Assembly: GCA_041906465.1 (NCBI GenBank)
Contig: JAYRJE010000009.1
Coordinates: forward strand, 1-64,000
From: Didemnitutus sp041906465
GTDB lineage: Bacteria; Verrucomicrobiota; Verrucomicrobiia; Opitutales; Opitutaceae
Direction of reading: 5' to 3'
Length of the DNA: 64,000 nucleotides
Position 1 is the first letter of the stretch; each line of letters starts with the position of its first letter. Positions 14,184 to 23,276 of this stretch are shown here, piece after piece. Under the pieces are notes generated by a model, which was not told where the DNA came from, searched no databases, and saw nothing but the letters and a program-made list of their open reading frames with translations. Both the position numbers and the translations under genes were made by a program.

Positions 14184-15308
14184 TCAGTAACGGAGGTTCG
14201 CTCCGATGCTGAACACGTTATTCGTGAATTCGTAGCTGGCGCTGTTCGAGCTGTTCTTTCGATGCGTGTAGGAGGCGGTGAAATTCGCGTTGGTATTCAA
14301 GATGTAAGCAACGCCAACGCCACCTTGGAAGAAGTCATCCGAGTGCGAAGGAAAGTCGATCGAGCGGAACGCCACGTTAGCGTTCCAGCTCCACTGCTCG
14401 TCGATGCGGTTATTGGCACCGAGGTTCACCGTGAACGTCTTGGTCGATTCGCCGAGCGCCGAGGCACCGAAGTCATTCGATACGCCGATCGAATAGGAAG
14501 TCTTGGGCGAATACGCGAAGCTGAAGCTCGAATCGACACCGAAGTCGGAATCGTCGCCGCCCACATCGAATTTGCGGAGGCCGTAACCCACGCGCAGCTG
14601 ACCGGTCAGCTTCGGGGTGAACTCACCGCGAGCGCCGACGTTGAAAAAATGATCATTGCTATCGATCGCTGCACCCGAGAGATCGGTCGAACGATAGCGA
14701 TAGCCCACACTCCACTGTAGCTTCGGCGAGTATTCGAAATACGCGTCAACCGGAAGCGTCCAGATGCGGCTGTCGCGATAGGAAGCGCCGCCCGAATAAT
14801 CGGTCTTGTCGAATCGCACACCCGCGCCAACCGCGGTCTTTTCGGTCGCGCCAAACTCAGTGAGGGCGCGAGCACTCGTCACCGTGCGCTCAACGATGTC
14901 GCCAGGAGCCGACGTGTCGTTCTGGGCAAACTCCGTGTAGGACGCCCCGATATCCATCTTCGACTTGCCGTTATTGTAGAGCGAATTGAAGCCGAGATTC
15001 GCCAGCGAGGTGTTCTGCTGATCATTGTCCGAATAGCGCAGGATGTCCTCGCGGAAATAAAGGTTGCCGGATGTCGCAGCGTTCCGCCCGAACTGCAGGT
15101 CGAGACCGGGAGACAACGTCAGAATCGTGTCACTCACTTCAGGCCGGGCAGTCGTGCCGGGGCGCAAATAAATGTTGTCATCGGCGCTGACCGCAACCGC
15201 GCCAGTAAGGAACAACTCAGCATTATCGCCGAGAGCGACAAAAGGGGCCGCCGAGAGTGAAGATGCGCCAAGCGCGAGCAGGGCGAGCAAACGTCCGTGT
15301 GTTTTCAT
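14184..15308 (-). CDS. Outer-membrane beta-barrel protein of the polysaccharide export locus
   Basis: A 374-residue protein with a clear signal peptide (LLALLALGASSLSAAP), then alternating hydrophobic/polar strands through its length, ending in SIGANLRY with a C-terminal aromatic, the signature of proteins inserted by the Bam complex. About 14-18 strands can be traced (for example GQLRVGYGLRKFDV, WSWNANVAFRSID). Similar barrel proteins accompany Wza/Wzc-type genes in Verrucomicrobiota and other phyla (EpsL/PelB-like role). No enzymatic motif is seen. First gene of the leftward export operon; function as secretion channel is inference from context. Confidence 0.8.
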   Translation of the reverse strand: MKTHGRLLALLALGASSLSAAPFVALGDNAELFLTGAVAVSADDNIYLRPGTTARPEVSDTILTLSPGLDLQFGRNAATSGNLYFREDILRYSDNDQQNTSLANLGFNSLYNNGKSKMDIGASYTEFAQNDTSAPGDIVERTVTSARALTEFGATEKTAVGAGVRFDKTDYSGGASYRDSRIWTLPVDAYFEYSPKLQWSVGYRYRSTDLSGAAIDSNDHFFNVGARGEFTPKLTGQLRVGYGLRKFDVGGDDSDFGVDSSFSFAYSPKTSYSIGVSNDFGASALGESTKTFTVNLGANNRIDEQWSWNANVAFRSIDFPSHSDDFFQGGVGVAYILNTNANFTASYTHRKNSSNSASYEFTNNVFSIGANLRY

Positions 15309-15436
15309 AACTGATTAAGGTGTGTCTAGGTCAGCGAGCTACGTCGGATCAGCAAGATGCAAAGGAATTTCCTGAGCAAGGATTATTTCCGGCATTTTTT
15401 GACCAATTTTTCATCGTGCCAGCAGGTGAAATCTCT

Positions 15437-15460
15437 CAGGAAAATCCGCGCATTTTCCTG
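15437..15460. promoter_or_regulatory. Inverted repeat overlapping the start of the TPR gene
   Basis: Arms CAGGAAAAT and ATTTTCCTG are exact complements around CCGCGC, and the last base is the first base of the proposed GTG start. A related GGAATTTCCTGAG lies at about 15362-15374. This may be an operator in the 151-bp divergent region, or a hairpin shielding the start; it also casts some doubt on the exact start. Confidence 0.45.
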
Positions 15461-17064
15461 TGGCCACACTCCGGAATTTTCTCTGTCGGACCGAAATCGA
15501 TGACAAGGGAGTAAGCACCACACATGTTCGTTGGCCGCGTGTCGTCATGGCAGCCGCGACGGCGTTTGCCTTTGGCGTGTTTCTGCTGACCGCTGGACTG
15601 TGGGTTTATCTCGCTCAAGTGCGGGGGGTGAAGGGAATCGCGTATGCCAATACACTCACGCCGACCGGCTGGCAGAAAATTCGCACCGCGATCGGCAGTC
15701 AGGCGATCACCGAAGCGGACTCCGCGCTCCGGCGCGGCGAGATCGATGTGGCCATCCGCCTGTATCGCGTCGGACTGGCGAAAGATTCGCACAACGCGAA
15801 CGCCCGCATTGCCCTCGCCAAACTCTACGTAGGCCTCCGACGTGCCGATCTCGCCCGCGACTTGCTCGCCGGCGGTTTGCCTGCCCTGGCGGAGACCCCT
15901 CATTACCTCCAACTGAGTCTCACGTTCCTGCTGGATTTCCAATTCGACTCCGAACTGCAGCAGGTTTGCCAGGAACTCCTGTCTCATCCTTCGGCCACTG
16001 TCCGGCGGCAGGCCGCGTTGCACGCGGCTGCGGTCGCCTTTCACCGCGGCAACTTCGACGGCGCGGAAAGCATCTTGGTCGGTCACCAACTCACTGACAG
16101 CCCCGACGGGGCTCTGTTGTTGGCCCGTGCCGACCTCGAACGCGGCTTTCCAGAACTCGCCCTCGCCCGCCTTTCGCCAGTCCTTCACGACGACTCCGCT
16201 CAAACCGCCGCGCTCGCGCTCGCCGCTCGCATCCAGGAACAGACCGGCCGCGCGCCCGACCTCGCACGGACATCCGCCTTGCGCCTGGCCGACGATCCGC
16301 TCTCTCCCACCCCACGCATCGCCACTCTTCATCAGCTGCACGCGCAAAACCGCACCGACGAACTCGTCCGCGAAATTGACGATTATCTCCGACTTTTCCG
16401 CCACGATCAGGGCGCCTTGCTCGCTCTGGGTGATTTTGCCGCCAACTCCGGTCGCCCCGACCTCGCCCGTCGGGTGCAGCAACTTTTTGCCGAGCGCCAG
16501 TGGAGCCCCGACGCCCCTGCGCTCCTTTATGCCGAAGCCTGCATCGCCAGCGGCCGCTACGCGGACGGGATGGCCGAACTCGATCGCTATCTGCGCGACA
16601 ATCCCGCGTGGGCGACGCGTTACGGTCCGGCATTTGATGGCCTGCGCACCGTCGCGCTTCTCGGGTTGGGTCGCAACGACGATGCCCAACTGCAACTCGA
16701 GCACCTGCTCGCCCAACCGAACCTCCGCGCGGAAAACCTCTCCGCCGTCGCCACGCGCCTGCTGGCTTTCGGCCGCTCCACCGCCGCCCGTAACGTCCTG
16801 GATCGCGCGGTCGGCCTCGATCCGCATAACCAAGCCGCCCTGGCCTCCCTCGTTCGCCTCGAAGCCGAACTGGGTTTGCTGGACACCTTGCCCGCCCACC
16901 TGCGCCAGCTTCTCGCGATGCGCCGCCCGTCACGTGAGGTCTTGACGTTCGTCTACCACCGCCTGGGGAGCGATTTGAATCTCCTGCACCCGCAGCAACA
17001 ATCGCTGCTCGCCGAACTCCGGCTCCGGATCGGTCGCGACGCCCTCGCGCTCCCGAAGCCCTGA
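15460..17064 (+). CDS. TPR-repeat membrane protein linked to the polysaccharide locus
   Basis: A 534-residue protein with one N-terminal TM helix (about 31-52, AAATAFAFGVFLLTAGLWVYL) and then helical repeats with TPR spacing, clearest at about 92-125 (ALRRGEIDVAIRLYRVGLAKDSHNANARIALAKLYVGL) and in the C-terminal half (LLAFGRSTAARNVLDRAVGLDPHNQAALASLVRLEAEL). Probably an inner-membrane anchored periplasmic scaffold; TPR proteins often escort polysaccharide or pilus machinery. Divergent from the export operon. The GTG at 15460 is uncertain: no good ribosome site is visible and the next ATG is at 15547, which would still keep the TM segment. Confidence 0.7.
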   Translation: MATLRNFLCRTEIDDKGVSTTHVRWPRVVMAAATAFAFGVFLLTAGLWVYLAQVRGVKGIAYANTLTPTGWQKIRTAIGSQAITEADSALRRGEIDVAIRLYRVGLAKDSHNANARIALAKLYVGLRRADLARDLLAGGLPALAETPHYLQLSLTFLLDFQFDSELQQVCQELLSHPSATVRRQAALHAAAVAFHRGNFDGAESILVGHQLTDSPDGALLLARADLERGFPELALARLSPVLHDDSAQTAALALAARIQEQTGRAPDLARTSALRLADDPLSPTPRIATLHQLHAQNRTDELVREIDDYLRLFRHDQGALLALGDFAANSGRPDLARRVQQLFAERQWSPDAPALLYAEACIASGRYADGMAELDRYLRDNPAWATRYGPAFDGLRTVALLGLGRNDDAQLQLEHLLAQPNLRAENLSAVATRLLAFGRSTAARNVLDRAVGLDPHNQAALASLVRLEAELGLLDTLPAHLRQLLAMRRPSREVLTFVYHRLGSDLNLLHPQQQSLLAELRLRIGRDALALPKP

Positions 17065-17136
17065 GCGTCGCGCGCTGCCCCGCCGACACACACGGCCCAG
17101 CCAGCGCATCTCCTGGCGCCAGCCCCCCCGCTTCGC

Positions 17137-18237
17137 TCAGCGCGCGGCCAACACCCGCGCCAGCGTCTCGAGCAACCGCGCGTTCTGCTCCCGCGTGCCC
17201 ACGCTCACGCGCAGCCATTCCGGCAAACCATACGGTTTCACGGGTCGCGTGATCAGGCCGCGGCGTTGCAACGCGTCGAACACCGCCACGCCGTCTCCGA
17301 CTTTCACGAGCAGAAAGTTGCCCTGGCCCGGAACGAATTCCAATCCGAGTTTCGTGAAACCGTCCCCCAGCTGCACGAGCCCCGCACGATTCTCACGTCG
17401 CACCATCGCGACAAACTCCGCGTCGTCCAACGCCGCCACCGCCATCGCCGCCGCGATCGCGCTCACGTTAAACGGCTGGCGCGCGCGCTGCACGATCGCG
17501 ATCAGCTCCTTCGACGCATAGCCGTAGCCGACGCGCAACGCCGCCAAACCGTAGATCTTCGAAAACGTCCGCAACCCGATCACCTTCCGTCCCTCCGCCA
17601 GCAGCACGCGCAAGTCCGGCGGCGTGTCCAAAAACTCCGCGTAAGCCTCGTCGAAAACGAAGACCACGTGCTCCGGCAACGACCGCACCAGCGCGTAGAT
17701 TTCCTCCGCACTATTCGTCGCGCCGACGGGATTCGCCGGACTCGCGAGAAATACCAGCCGCGTCCGCGGCGTCACCGCCGCCCGCAGCGCCGTCAAATCC
17801 TGTCGCAGCCCCGCCGCCAGCGGCACCTCGACCGGCGTCGCGCCAAACATCAGCGTCACCAGCTTGTAGACGATAAACGAGGCCTGCGGCATCACGCACT
17901 CCACCCCCGGCGCGAGAAAGGCGTGCCCGAGCAACTCGATGATCTCATTCGAGCCGTCACCGATGACGAACTGGTCCATGCCCAGCCCCCAGTGCTTCGC
18001 GAGTCGCTCGCGCAACACATAGTAGCCGCCATCCGGATAAAGATTCGCCTCGCGCAACGCCTTCTCGCCCGCCGCGACCGCCTTGGGCGATGGCCCGAAC
18101 GGATTCTCGTTCGACGCCATCTTCACGATCGTCGCGGGATCGAGCCCGAGTTCGCGGGCCACCTGGTCGATCGGCTTGCCCGGCTCATACACCGGCTGCG
18201 TGAGAATGCCCTTGTTCGCCAGCTCCGCGTAAGTCAT
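17137..18237 (-). CDS. hisC: Histidinol-phosphate aminotransferase
   Basis: PLP-dependent fold-type I aminotransferase of histidine biosynthesis (imidazole acetol-phosphate to histidinol-phosphate). 366 residues, usual length. Diagnostic segments: KMASNENPFGPSPKA at about 39-53, GDGSNEIIELLGHAFL, the substrate/PLP region SPANPVGA, VFDEAYAEF with the PLP-ring Asp, and the lysine loop RTFSKIYGLAALRVGYG carrying the Schiff-base Lys. The family also contains aromatic aminotransferases, so activity on phenylpyruvate-type substrates cannot be excluded. It is isolated from other his genes here and is divergent from the neighbouring hydrolase-like gene (45 bp). Confidence 0.92.
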   Translation of the reverse strand: MTYAELANKGILTQPVYEPGKPIDQVARELGLDPATIVKMASNENPFGPSPKAVAAGEKALREANLYPDGGYYVLRERLAKHWGLGMDQFVIGDGSNEIIELLGHAFLAPGVECVMPQASFIVYKLVTLMFGATPVEVPLAAGLRQDLTALRAAVTPRTRLVFLASPANPVGATNSAEEIYALVRSLPEHVVFVFDEAYAEFLDTPPDLRVLLAEGRKVIGLRTFSKIYGLAALRVGYGYASKELIAIVQRARQPFNVSAIAAAMAVAALDDAEFVAMVRRENRAGLVQLGDGFTKLGLEFVPGQGNFLLVKVGDGVAVFDALQRRGLITRPVKPYGLPEWLRVSVGTREQNARLLETLARVLAAR

Positions 18238-18282
18238 GGCCAGAACCCACCGCGCCGCGCCGCGCGCTTCAAACCTATTCCC

Positions 18283-19350
18283 GTGCGCCGACTTCGCCTT
18301 TTAGTTTTCCTTTCGCTGGCATTCACGGCCCTGCGCGGCGCCGACTTCGCGCTTTCGACCGGTCGCCTCGATTCCGGCGCGCTCTACACCATTGCCCAAC
18401 CCGCCCGCTGGTCCGGCCGCGCCGTTCTCCTCGCTCACGCCCAGCGCTCTGAAGAGCAACCGCTCCACGCCAGCCTGCAGGAATCGCGCGCGCTCCTCCG
18501 CGGCTTGCTCGACGGCGGCTGGCTCGTAGCGACGACGAGCTACCGCCGCAACGGCATCATCCTGAAAGACGCCATCGACGACCTCGACGCGCTCCGCCGC
18601 CAGATCACCGCCACGCACGGCCAGCCCTCGCGCGTCTACCTGCTCGGCCTCGCTCTGGGCGGCGCCATCGTCACGCGCATGGTCGAGTCGCACCCCGACG
18701 ACTACGCCGGCGCCGTCGCGGTCAGCCCGGAATTCCAGCTCTCCGAACCCGCACCCACCGTCGGCCTCACGCTCCAGCCGCGCCGTCCGCTGCTTCTGCT
18801 CGCCAACGAATCCGAACTCGACGGCCCGCGCGGCTACGCAAACTCCGCCTCCCACGCTCCGTTTCCACCCACGCTCTGGCGCATCGCCCGCCACGGCCAC
18901 GCCAACATCAACTCCCTCGAAAAACTCGCCGCGCTCGACGCCGTTGTTCGCTGGGTCGAGGAAGGCCGCCGCCCCGAACCCAACGCCGACGCCACTCACC
19001 CGCCCGACATCGGGTCTTCTCAAATCGAGTTCGCACCCGACGACTCCGCGGGCACGGGACGCGTCACCGCCATCCTTCCCGGTTCCGGCGACCTCATCGT
19101 CAACTTCCAACCCGCCGACCTCGCGCGCCTCGGCATCAAACCCCGCACGCGCTTCGCGCTCAGGATCGGCGAACGCGTCGTCCGCGTCTTCTACCGCACC
19201 GCGCCGGCCCAAGTGAAACGCGGCGAATGGTTCGCTTATCCCGAAGCCGACGGCTGGTTCGCGCTCTCCGTCCTGCGCGGCAACGCCGCCGCTGTCTCCG
19301 GCCTGCGCGTCGGCGACCCGGTCGTGCTGCGACGACTCGGCGAGGAATAA
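18283..19350 (+). CDS. Secreted alpha/beta-hydrolase-fold protein without nucleophile Ser, fused to a SAM-hydroxide-adenosyltransferase-like C-terminal domain
   Basis: 355 residues from a GTG start (18283), opening with a signal peptide (LLVFLSLAFTALRG). Residues about 25-228 have an alpha/beta-hydrolase layout: the elbow reads GLALGG at 122-127, with Ala where the nucleophilic Ser is expected, and a His (RHGHANI) sits at the usual C-terminal position. From about 248 a beta-rich module (IEFAPDDSAGTGRVTAILPGSGDLIVNF ... GDPVVLRRLGEE) resembles the C-terminal domain of SAM hydroxide adenosyltransferases (DUF62), with the usual gsAa...G..v Gd.v.L ending. The fusion is uncommon and the resemblance is by eye. 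It may bind rather than hydrolyse a ligand. The stop abuts that of the convergent HAD gene. Confidence 0.65.
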   Translation: MRRLRLLVFLSLAFTALRGADFALSTGRLDSGALYTIAQPARWSGRAVLLAHAQRSEEQPLHASLQESRALLRGLLDGGWLVATTSYRRNGIILKDAIDDLDALRRQITATHGQPSRVYLLGLALGGAIVTRMVESHPDDYAGAVAVSPEFQLSEPAPTVGLTLQPRRPLLLLANESELDGPRGYANSASHAPFPPTLWRIARHGHANINSLEKLAALDAVVRWVEEGRRPEPNADATHPPDIGSSQIEFAPDDSAGTGRVTAILPGSGDLIVNFQPADLARLGIKPRTRFALRIGERVVRVFYRTAPAQVKRGEWFAYPEADGWFALSVLRGNAAAVSGLRVGDPVVLRRLGEE

Positions 19351-19950
19351 TCAGCGTTTCACCGGGCGGCTCGTCACCGCCACCCACTTCATCCCCGCCG
19401 CCTCCGCCGCGCGGAAACCCGGATCGGCATCCTCGAACACCAGGCACGACGCCGGCGGCACGCCCATCTTCGCCGCCGCGAGCAGAAACATATCCGGCGC
19501 CGGCTTGCCGTGCAGCACGTCCTCCGGCGTCACCAAAATCGGAAACAGATCCGACAGTCCCGTCACCTCCAGCGTCCGACGCACGATCGGCTTCGGGCCG
19601 CCTGACGCCACCGCCACCGGCGCGCGCTTCGCCACCGCCCGCGCAAAATCCACGACCGGCTCGATCACCTTCATCTCGCCCTGCATCGACAGGAAAATGT
19701 CTTCCTTCTCGTGAAACACGCGCTCGGGATCGAGCGACAGGCCGTAATGCGCGCCCATCAACTCCGCCACGCGCCGTGTCGGCACGCCGCCGAGCGAGTA
19801 GAACAGATCTTCGTCGAGCTCACCCTTCAGCCCGTTCCGCTGCAGCGCCGCGCTCCAGGCGCGGTAATGCAAGGGCATCGTGTCGACGAGCGTGCCGTCG
19901 CAATCGAAGATGTAGCCGCCAAAATCGCTGGCCGGAATATCGAGCTTCAT
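19351..19950 (-). CDS. HAD-superfamily hydrolase, beta-phosphoglucomutase/phosphatase type
   Basis: A 199-residue HAD subfamily IA enzyme. Motif I FDCDGTLVDT (about residues 15-24, nucleophile Asp first), a cap domain (DEDLFYSLGGVPTRRVAELMGAHYGLSL), motif II Ser/Thr in VAVASGG, motif III Lys in HGKPAPDMFLLAAAKMGV, and motif IV FEDADPGFRAAEAAGM. This cap and the GKPAPD/EDADxG set are typical of YqaB-like fructose-1-phosphatases and beta-phosphoglucomutases. The start at 19950 is chosen because it sits just before the domain; the longer frame adds a basic, unconserved leader. Confidence 0.88.
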   Translation of the reverse strand: MKLDIPASDFGGYIFDCDGTLVDTMPLHYRAWSAALQRNGLKGELDEDLFYSLGGVPTRRVAELMGAHYGLSLDPERVFHEKEDIFLSMQGEMKVIEPVVDFARAVAKRAPVAVASGGPKPIVRRTLEVTGLSDLFPILVTPEDVLHGKPAPDMFLLAAAKMGVPPASCLVFEDADPGFRAAEAAGMKWVAVTSRPVKR

Positions 19951-20156
19951 GGAAGCGTTCGAGCGAAGCGCCGCGCCCGCCACGCGCAACGGCAATCTGC
20001 GTCGCACCCGGCTCTGGATTCTTCGCTTCACTCAGCGAGGCAGGTTGCGCACTTGCGCCCAACTCGCTCGGATTTGCGCACGTCCGCGCCCTGTTCGCAC
20101 CAGTGGCGCGACAGGCGCGCCACCGACCACACCTCCTGGGTTCCTGAGCTTCTCGC

Positions 20157-21713
20157 TCAGCGCCGCCCGCCGCGCATGAGGCGGCTCTTCGGCTTCTCCG
20201 GCGCCACCTGCGGCATGCCGCCGCCATCGAAGATGCCCGAGTAAGTGTAGTTGAAGCCCTCGACCTTCTTCCACTCGATGCTCTGGCCGATGAACCGCTC
20301 GATGCTGCGCGCATCGCGCCAGGTTTCCTCGGTCACGAGCGTGAAGGCGTCGCCGGTCTTCTGCGCGCGGCCCGTGCGGCCGATGCGATGGACGTAGTCT
20401 TCGGGGTTTTCCGGCACGTCGAAATTGATCACGTGCGACACATCCGCGATATCGAGTCCGCGCGCCACGAGGTCCGTGGCGACGAGCACTTCGTATTTGC
20501 CGGACTTGAAACCTTTCAGCGCGTCCATGCGCTCCTGCTGCGAGCGGTCCGCGTGCATCACGGCGCAGGTGTGGCCCGCGTGCTTGAGGCGGTTTGCGAC
20601 GTAGTCCGCGCCGCTCTTGGTGCGCGAGAAAATGATCACCGAGTGATACTGCGTCTGCTCCAGCAGGTGCGCGAGCAGGTCGAATTTCTGCGCCTGCACC
20701 ACCGGATAAAAAGCGTGCGTGATCGTCTCCGCGGTCGAGCGCTCGCGGCTCACCGAAATCTTGAATGGATCGCGCAGCGCCCAGGCGGCGAGCTGCTCGA
20801 TCTCCGGCGGCAGCGTCGCGGTGAAGAACAGCGTCTGGCGATCCTTCGGCACTTTCGCGACGATGCGCTTCACGTCGGGCAGGAAGCCCATGTCGAGCAT
20901 GCGGTCGACTTCGTCGAGCACGAGAATGTCGACCTGATCGAGCCGGATTTCGCCCTGCTCCATGTAGTCGAGCAAACGGCCGGGCGTCGCCGCGAGCACA
21001 TCGACGCCGCGCGCCAGATCCTCGCGCTGCTTGCCGTATCCGACACCGCCGTAGACGACCGTCACGCGCAGATCGGTAAACTTGGAGAAATTCTTAAACG
21101 CTTCCTCGACTTGCACGGCGAGTTCGCGCGTCGGCTCGAGGATCAGGCAGCGCAACGCGCCCCGGCGCTCCAACCGGTGCAGGATCGGCAGCGCAAACGC
21201 CGCCGTCTTGCCCGTGCCCGTTTGGGCGGAGCCGATCACGTCCTTGCCGGCGAGCACCTGCGGAATCGCCTGCGCCTGGATCGGCGTGGGATTCTCGTAA
21301 CCCATCTGCTGGACGCCATAGGCGATGCGATCGTTCAGACCGAGCGCCGTGAACGGCGTGTCCATCTTCGGCACTTCGGGCAACGGCTTCGCCGCCTCCT
21401 CGTGCCGCGGCGCACGGTGTGCCGGTGCGTGCGACTTGCGCTCGGCCTGTTCGCCGCGCGCGGCACCGCTGCGCTCGTGACGCTCGGGGCGATCGTGGCC
21501 GCGGCCGTGTGATTTTTCTCCGCGCGCGTGACCGCCGCCGTGACTGGGTCCGTGTCCGCCGTGCGAGCCGCGCTCAGCGCGTTCGTGGCGCGGCCCGCCC
21601 TTGGCGGCCGGCTTCGCGGAGTGCGAACGGTGGCCGTGCGCGGGCTTGGCCTCGGCGGACTTACCACCGGCCTTGAACGTGTTTTTGATCTTCGAGATGA
21701 GCTTACGGAGCAT
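20157..21713 (-). CDS. rhlE: DEAD-box ATP-dependent RNA helicase, RhlE-like
   Basis: Remodels RNA in ribosome assembly or decay. After a short hydrophilic helix, residues about 20-110 are a low-complexity tail rich in His, Gly, Arg and Lys placed at the N-terminus, where most RhlE proteins carry it at the C-terminus. The helicase core then shows the Q motif (PTPIQAQAIPQVL), Walker A (AQTGTGKT), PTRELAVQ, the DEVD box (a variant of DEAD), SAT-type FTATLPPE, IIFSRTKSGADYV, TDLVARGLDI and HRIGRTGRA. 518 residues. The 206-bp gap downstream (19951-20156) holds no gene. Confidence 0.93.
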   Translation of the reverse strand: MLRKLISKIKNTFKAGGKSAEAKPAHGHRSHSAKPAAKGGPRHERAERGSHGGHGPSHGGGHARGEKSHGRGHDRPERHERSGAARGEQAERKSHAPAHRAPRHEEAAKPLPEVPKMDTPFTALGLNDRIAYGVQQMGYENPTPIQAQAIPQVLAGKDVIGSAQTGTGKTAAFALPILHRLERRGALRCLILEPTRELAVQVEEAFKNFSKFTDLRVTVVYGGVGYGKQREDLARGVDVLAATPGRLLDYMEQGEIRLDQVDILVLDEVDRMLDMGFLPDVKRIVAKVPKDRQTLFFTATLPPEIEQLAAWALRDPFKISVSRERSTAETITHAFYPVVQAQKFDLLAHLLEQTQYHSVIIFSRTKSGADYVANRLKHAGHTCAVMHADRSQQERMDALKGFKSGKYEVLVATDLVARGLDIADVSHVINFDVPENPEDYVHRIGRTGRAQKTGDAFTLVTEETWRDARSIERFIGQSIEWKKVEGFNYTYSGIFDGGGMPQVAPEKPKSRLMRGGRR

Positions 21714-21767
21714 GGAACAAGAGAGGGCTTATCGCGGCCCCCTCCGAGTATTGCAACCCCGCAGAAA

Positions 21768-23276
21768 CTACTTTCCGGGCGCGGCCGGAGCCGCCGGCGC
21801 TGTATCCGCAGTCTTCTCCGCCGGCACGGCGGCTGGCGCGACCGCGGCGCTCTGGCCCGGAATTTGTCCGTTCTTGCGCGGCTGGAAAATCGCATCCGGC
21901 AACTCCTGGTTGTGCACTACCTCGAGAGTCGTCGTCGTCATGCGCATGGCCGGATTCGTGATCGTCTGGGCAAACGCGATCTTCACGCCGTCGATTTCCC
22001 GATAGTCGCCGATATCCATCACCACCTTGATCGAGCCACCCGGACCGGCCTGGATCACGGTCTCGAGCTTCACCAGCAGACCGGTCTCCAGATCAAAATG
22101 GAAGATGCCGGCCGAACCCGCGACCGTCGCCAAATCCACCGCGAGCACGCGATGCCCTTCCGCACCCGTGCTCTCGCCGACGATGCGGCGCAGCGGCGTG
22201 TCGTCGCCGATTTTGCGCGGCGCGATATTCGCGGAGCCGACGAGTTGCGCGAGTTCCGGCCCCTGCAGCTCACGATAGCCCTGCATTTCGCTCCACGCCC
22301 AGCCGACTTTGCCGTCGTAACCTTGGAGCATCACGCCGACGCCCGGGATGTCCTGTTCCACCAACACCTGTCCCGGCGCCTTCTGCGACACCGTCGTGAC
22401 GAACGAAAGGCCGTTGGACGAGATATCCATCCGCGATTTGCTGATGCGCGTCTTGATCCGCTCGATCGCTGCGCGGGTGCTGATCGCCGCCTCGAACTTT
22501 CGCAACACCTCCTCGATCCGCTTCGCATCCGCCTCGAGGCCCTCCGGCGCGTGCCAGGGCGTCACCGTCATTTTTTTGTGGTGCACGACCGACAGCACCT
22601 CGAGCTCCGACTCCGGCTTCCCCTCTGCGAACGAACGCTCCCGGAACGCCGAGAGCACGCCATCCACTTTGCGAAAATCCGACGCGTCCGTCGTGCTTTT
22701 CTTGCCCTCGTCCATCCACTCGCGCCGCACGCGGAGACCGGTCGTCGGATTGAAATACCAGCGCTCGGTGTCGCCGTGGCGATCGACCAGCTCGAGCACT
22801 TGAAGCGTCTTGTCGTCGACTTTTTCGTCGGCCAGCCGGCGGCGCGTGGGGAACGCCTCGCGCGCCCGCAACGCCATCAACATTCCGCTCTCGCGCCGCA
22901 GGCGCTCGGCCTTTTTCGGCGACTCCACGCGCCCGCCGAGGCTCGCGTGATACATCCAGGAAATGCGTCCATCGCCCGCGCTGGTCAACTCGCCCGCCGG
23001 CGTCTGCGCCACCAGCCGGTAGGCGCCATCGGCCAGCACCGTCGCCTGCAAATCGAGCACCGTGCCCGGCCCGACGGTGAGCCGCATCCGATAATCGCTC
23101 TGCTTGATCGCCTTCAGGCGCTTGGCCCCGCCCACCGCTTCGGTCCAGCGATCGAGCACCGCATCGGCTTCCGTCGTCGGGTTGGCGGCGGGCTTGCCCG
23201 ACACCCCCACAGGCACGAGCAACGCAACAGCGAGCAGCAGAACCTGCCGCACGGAAGGGAGAAAAGAGGAGATCAT
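21768..23276 (-). CDS. Secreted protein with two tandem LolA-like domains
   Basis: 502 residues starting at 23276 with a signal peptide (VRQVLLLAVALLVPVGVSG). Two homologous-looking halves follow: EADAVLDRWTEAVGGAKRLKAIKQ at about 30-50 and a second copy of the same logic, VLRKFEAAISTRAAIERIKTRISKSRM, at about 240-265, each followed by long antiparallel strands and a terminal YFNPTTGL..RREW / HFDLETGLLVKLE hairpin. That is the outer-membrane-lipoprotein-sorting (LolA/DUF620-like) pattern often seen in Acidobacteria and Verrucomicrobiota. The C-terminus is Ala/Pro-rich. Its ATG overlaps the stop of the upstream protease gene by 4 nt (ATGA), implying coupled translation and a shared job. Confidence 0.75.
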   Translation of the reverse strand: MISSFLPSVRQVLLLAVALLVPVGVSGKPAANPTTEADAVLDRWTEAVGGAKRLKAIKQSDYRMRLTVGPGTVLDLQATVLADGAYRLVAQTPAGELTSAGDGRISWMYHASLGGRVESPKKAERLRRESGMLMALRAREAFPTRRRLADEKVDDKTLQVLELVDRHGDTERWYFNPTTGLRVRREWMDEGKKSTTDASDFRKVDGVLSAFRERSFAEGKPESELEVLSVVHHKKMTVTPWHAPEGLEADAKRIEEVLRKFEAAISTRAAIERIKTRISKSRMDISSNGLSFVTTVSQKAPGQVLVEQDIPGVGVMLQGYDGKVGWAWSEMQGYRELQGPELAQLVGSANIAPRKIGDDTPLRRIVGESTGAEGHRVLAVDLATVAGSAGIFHFDLETGLLVKLETVIQAGPGGSIKVVMDIGDYREIDGVKIAFAQTITNPAMRMTTTTLEVVHNQELPDAIFQPRKNGQIPGQSAAVAPAAVPAEKTADTAPAAPAAPGK

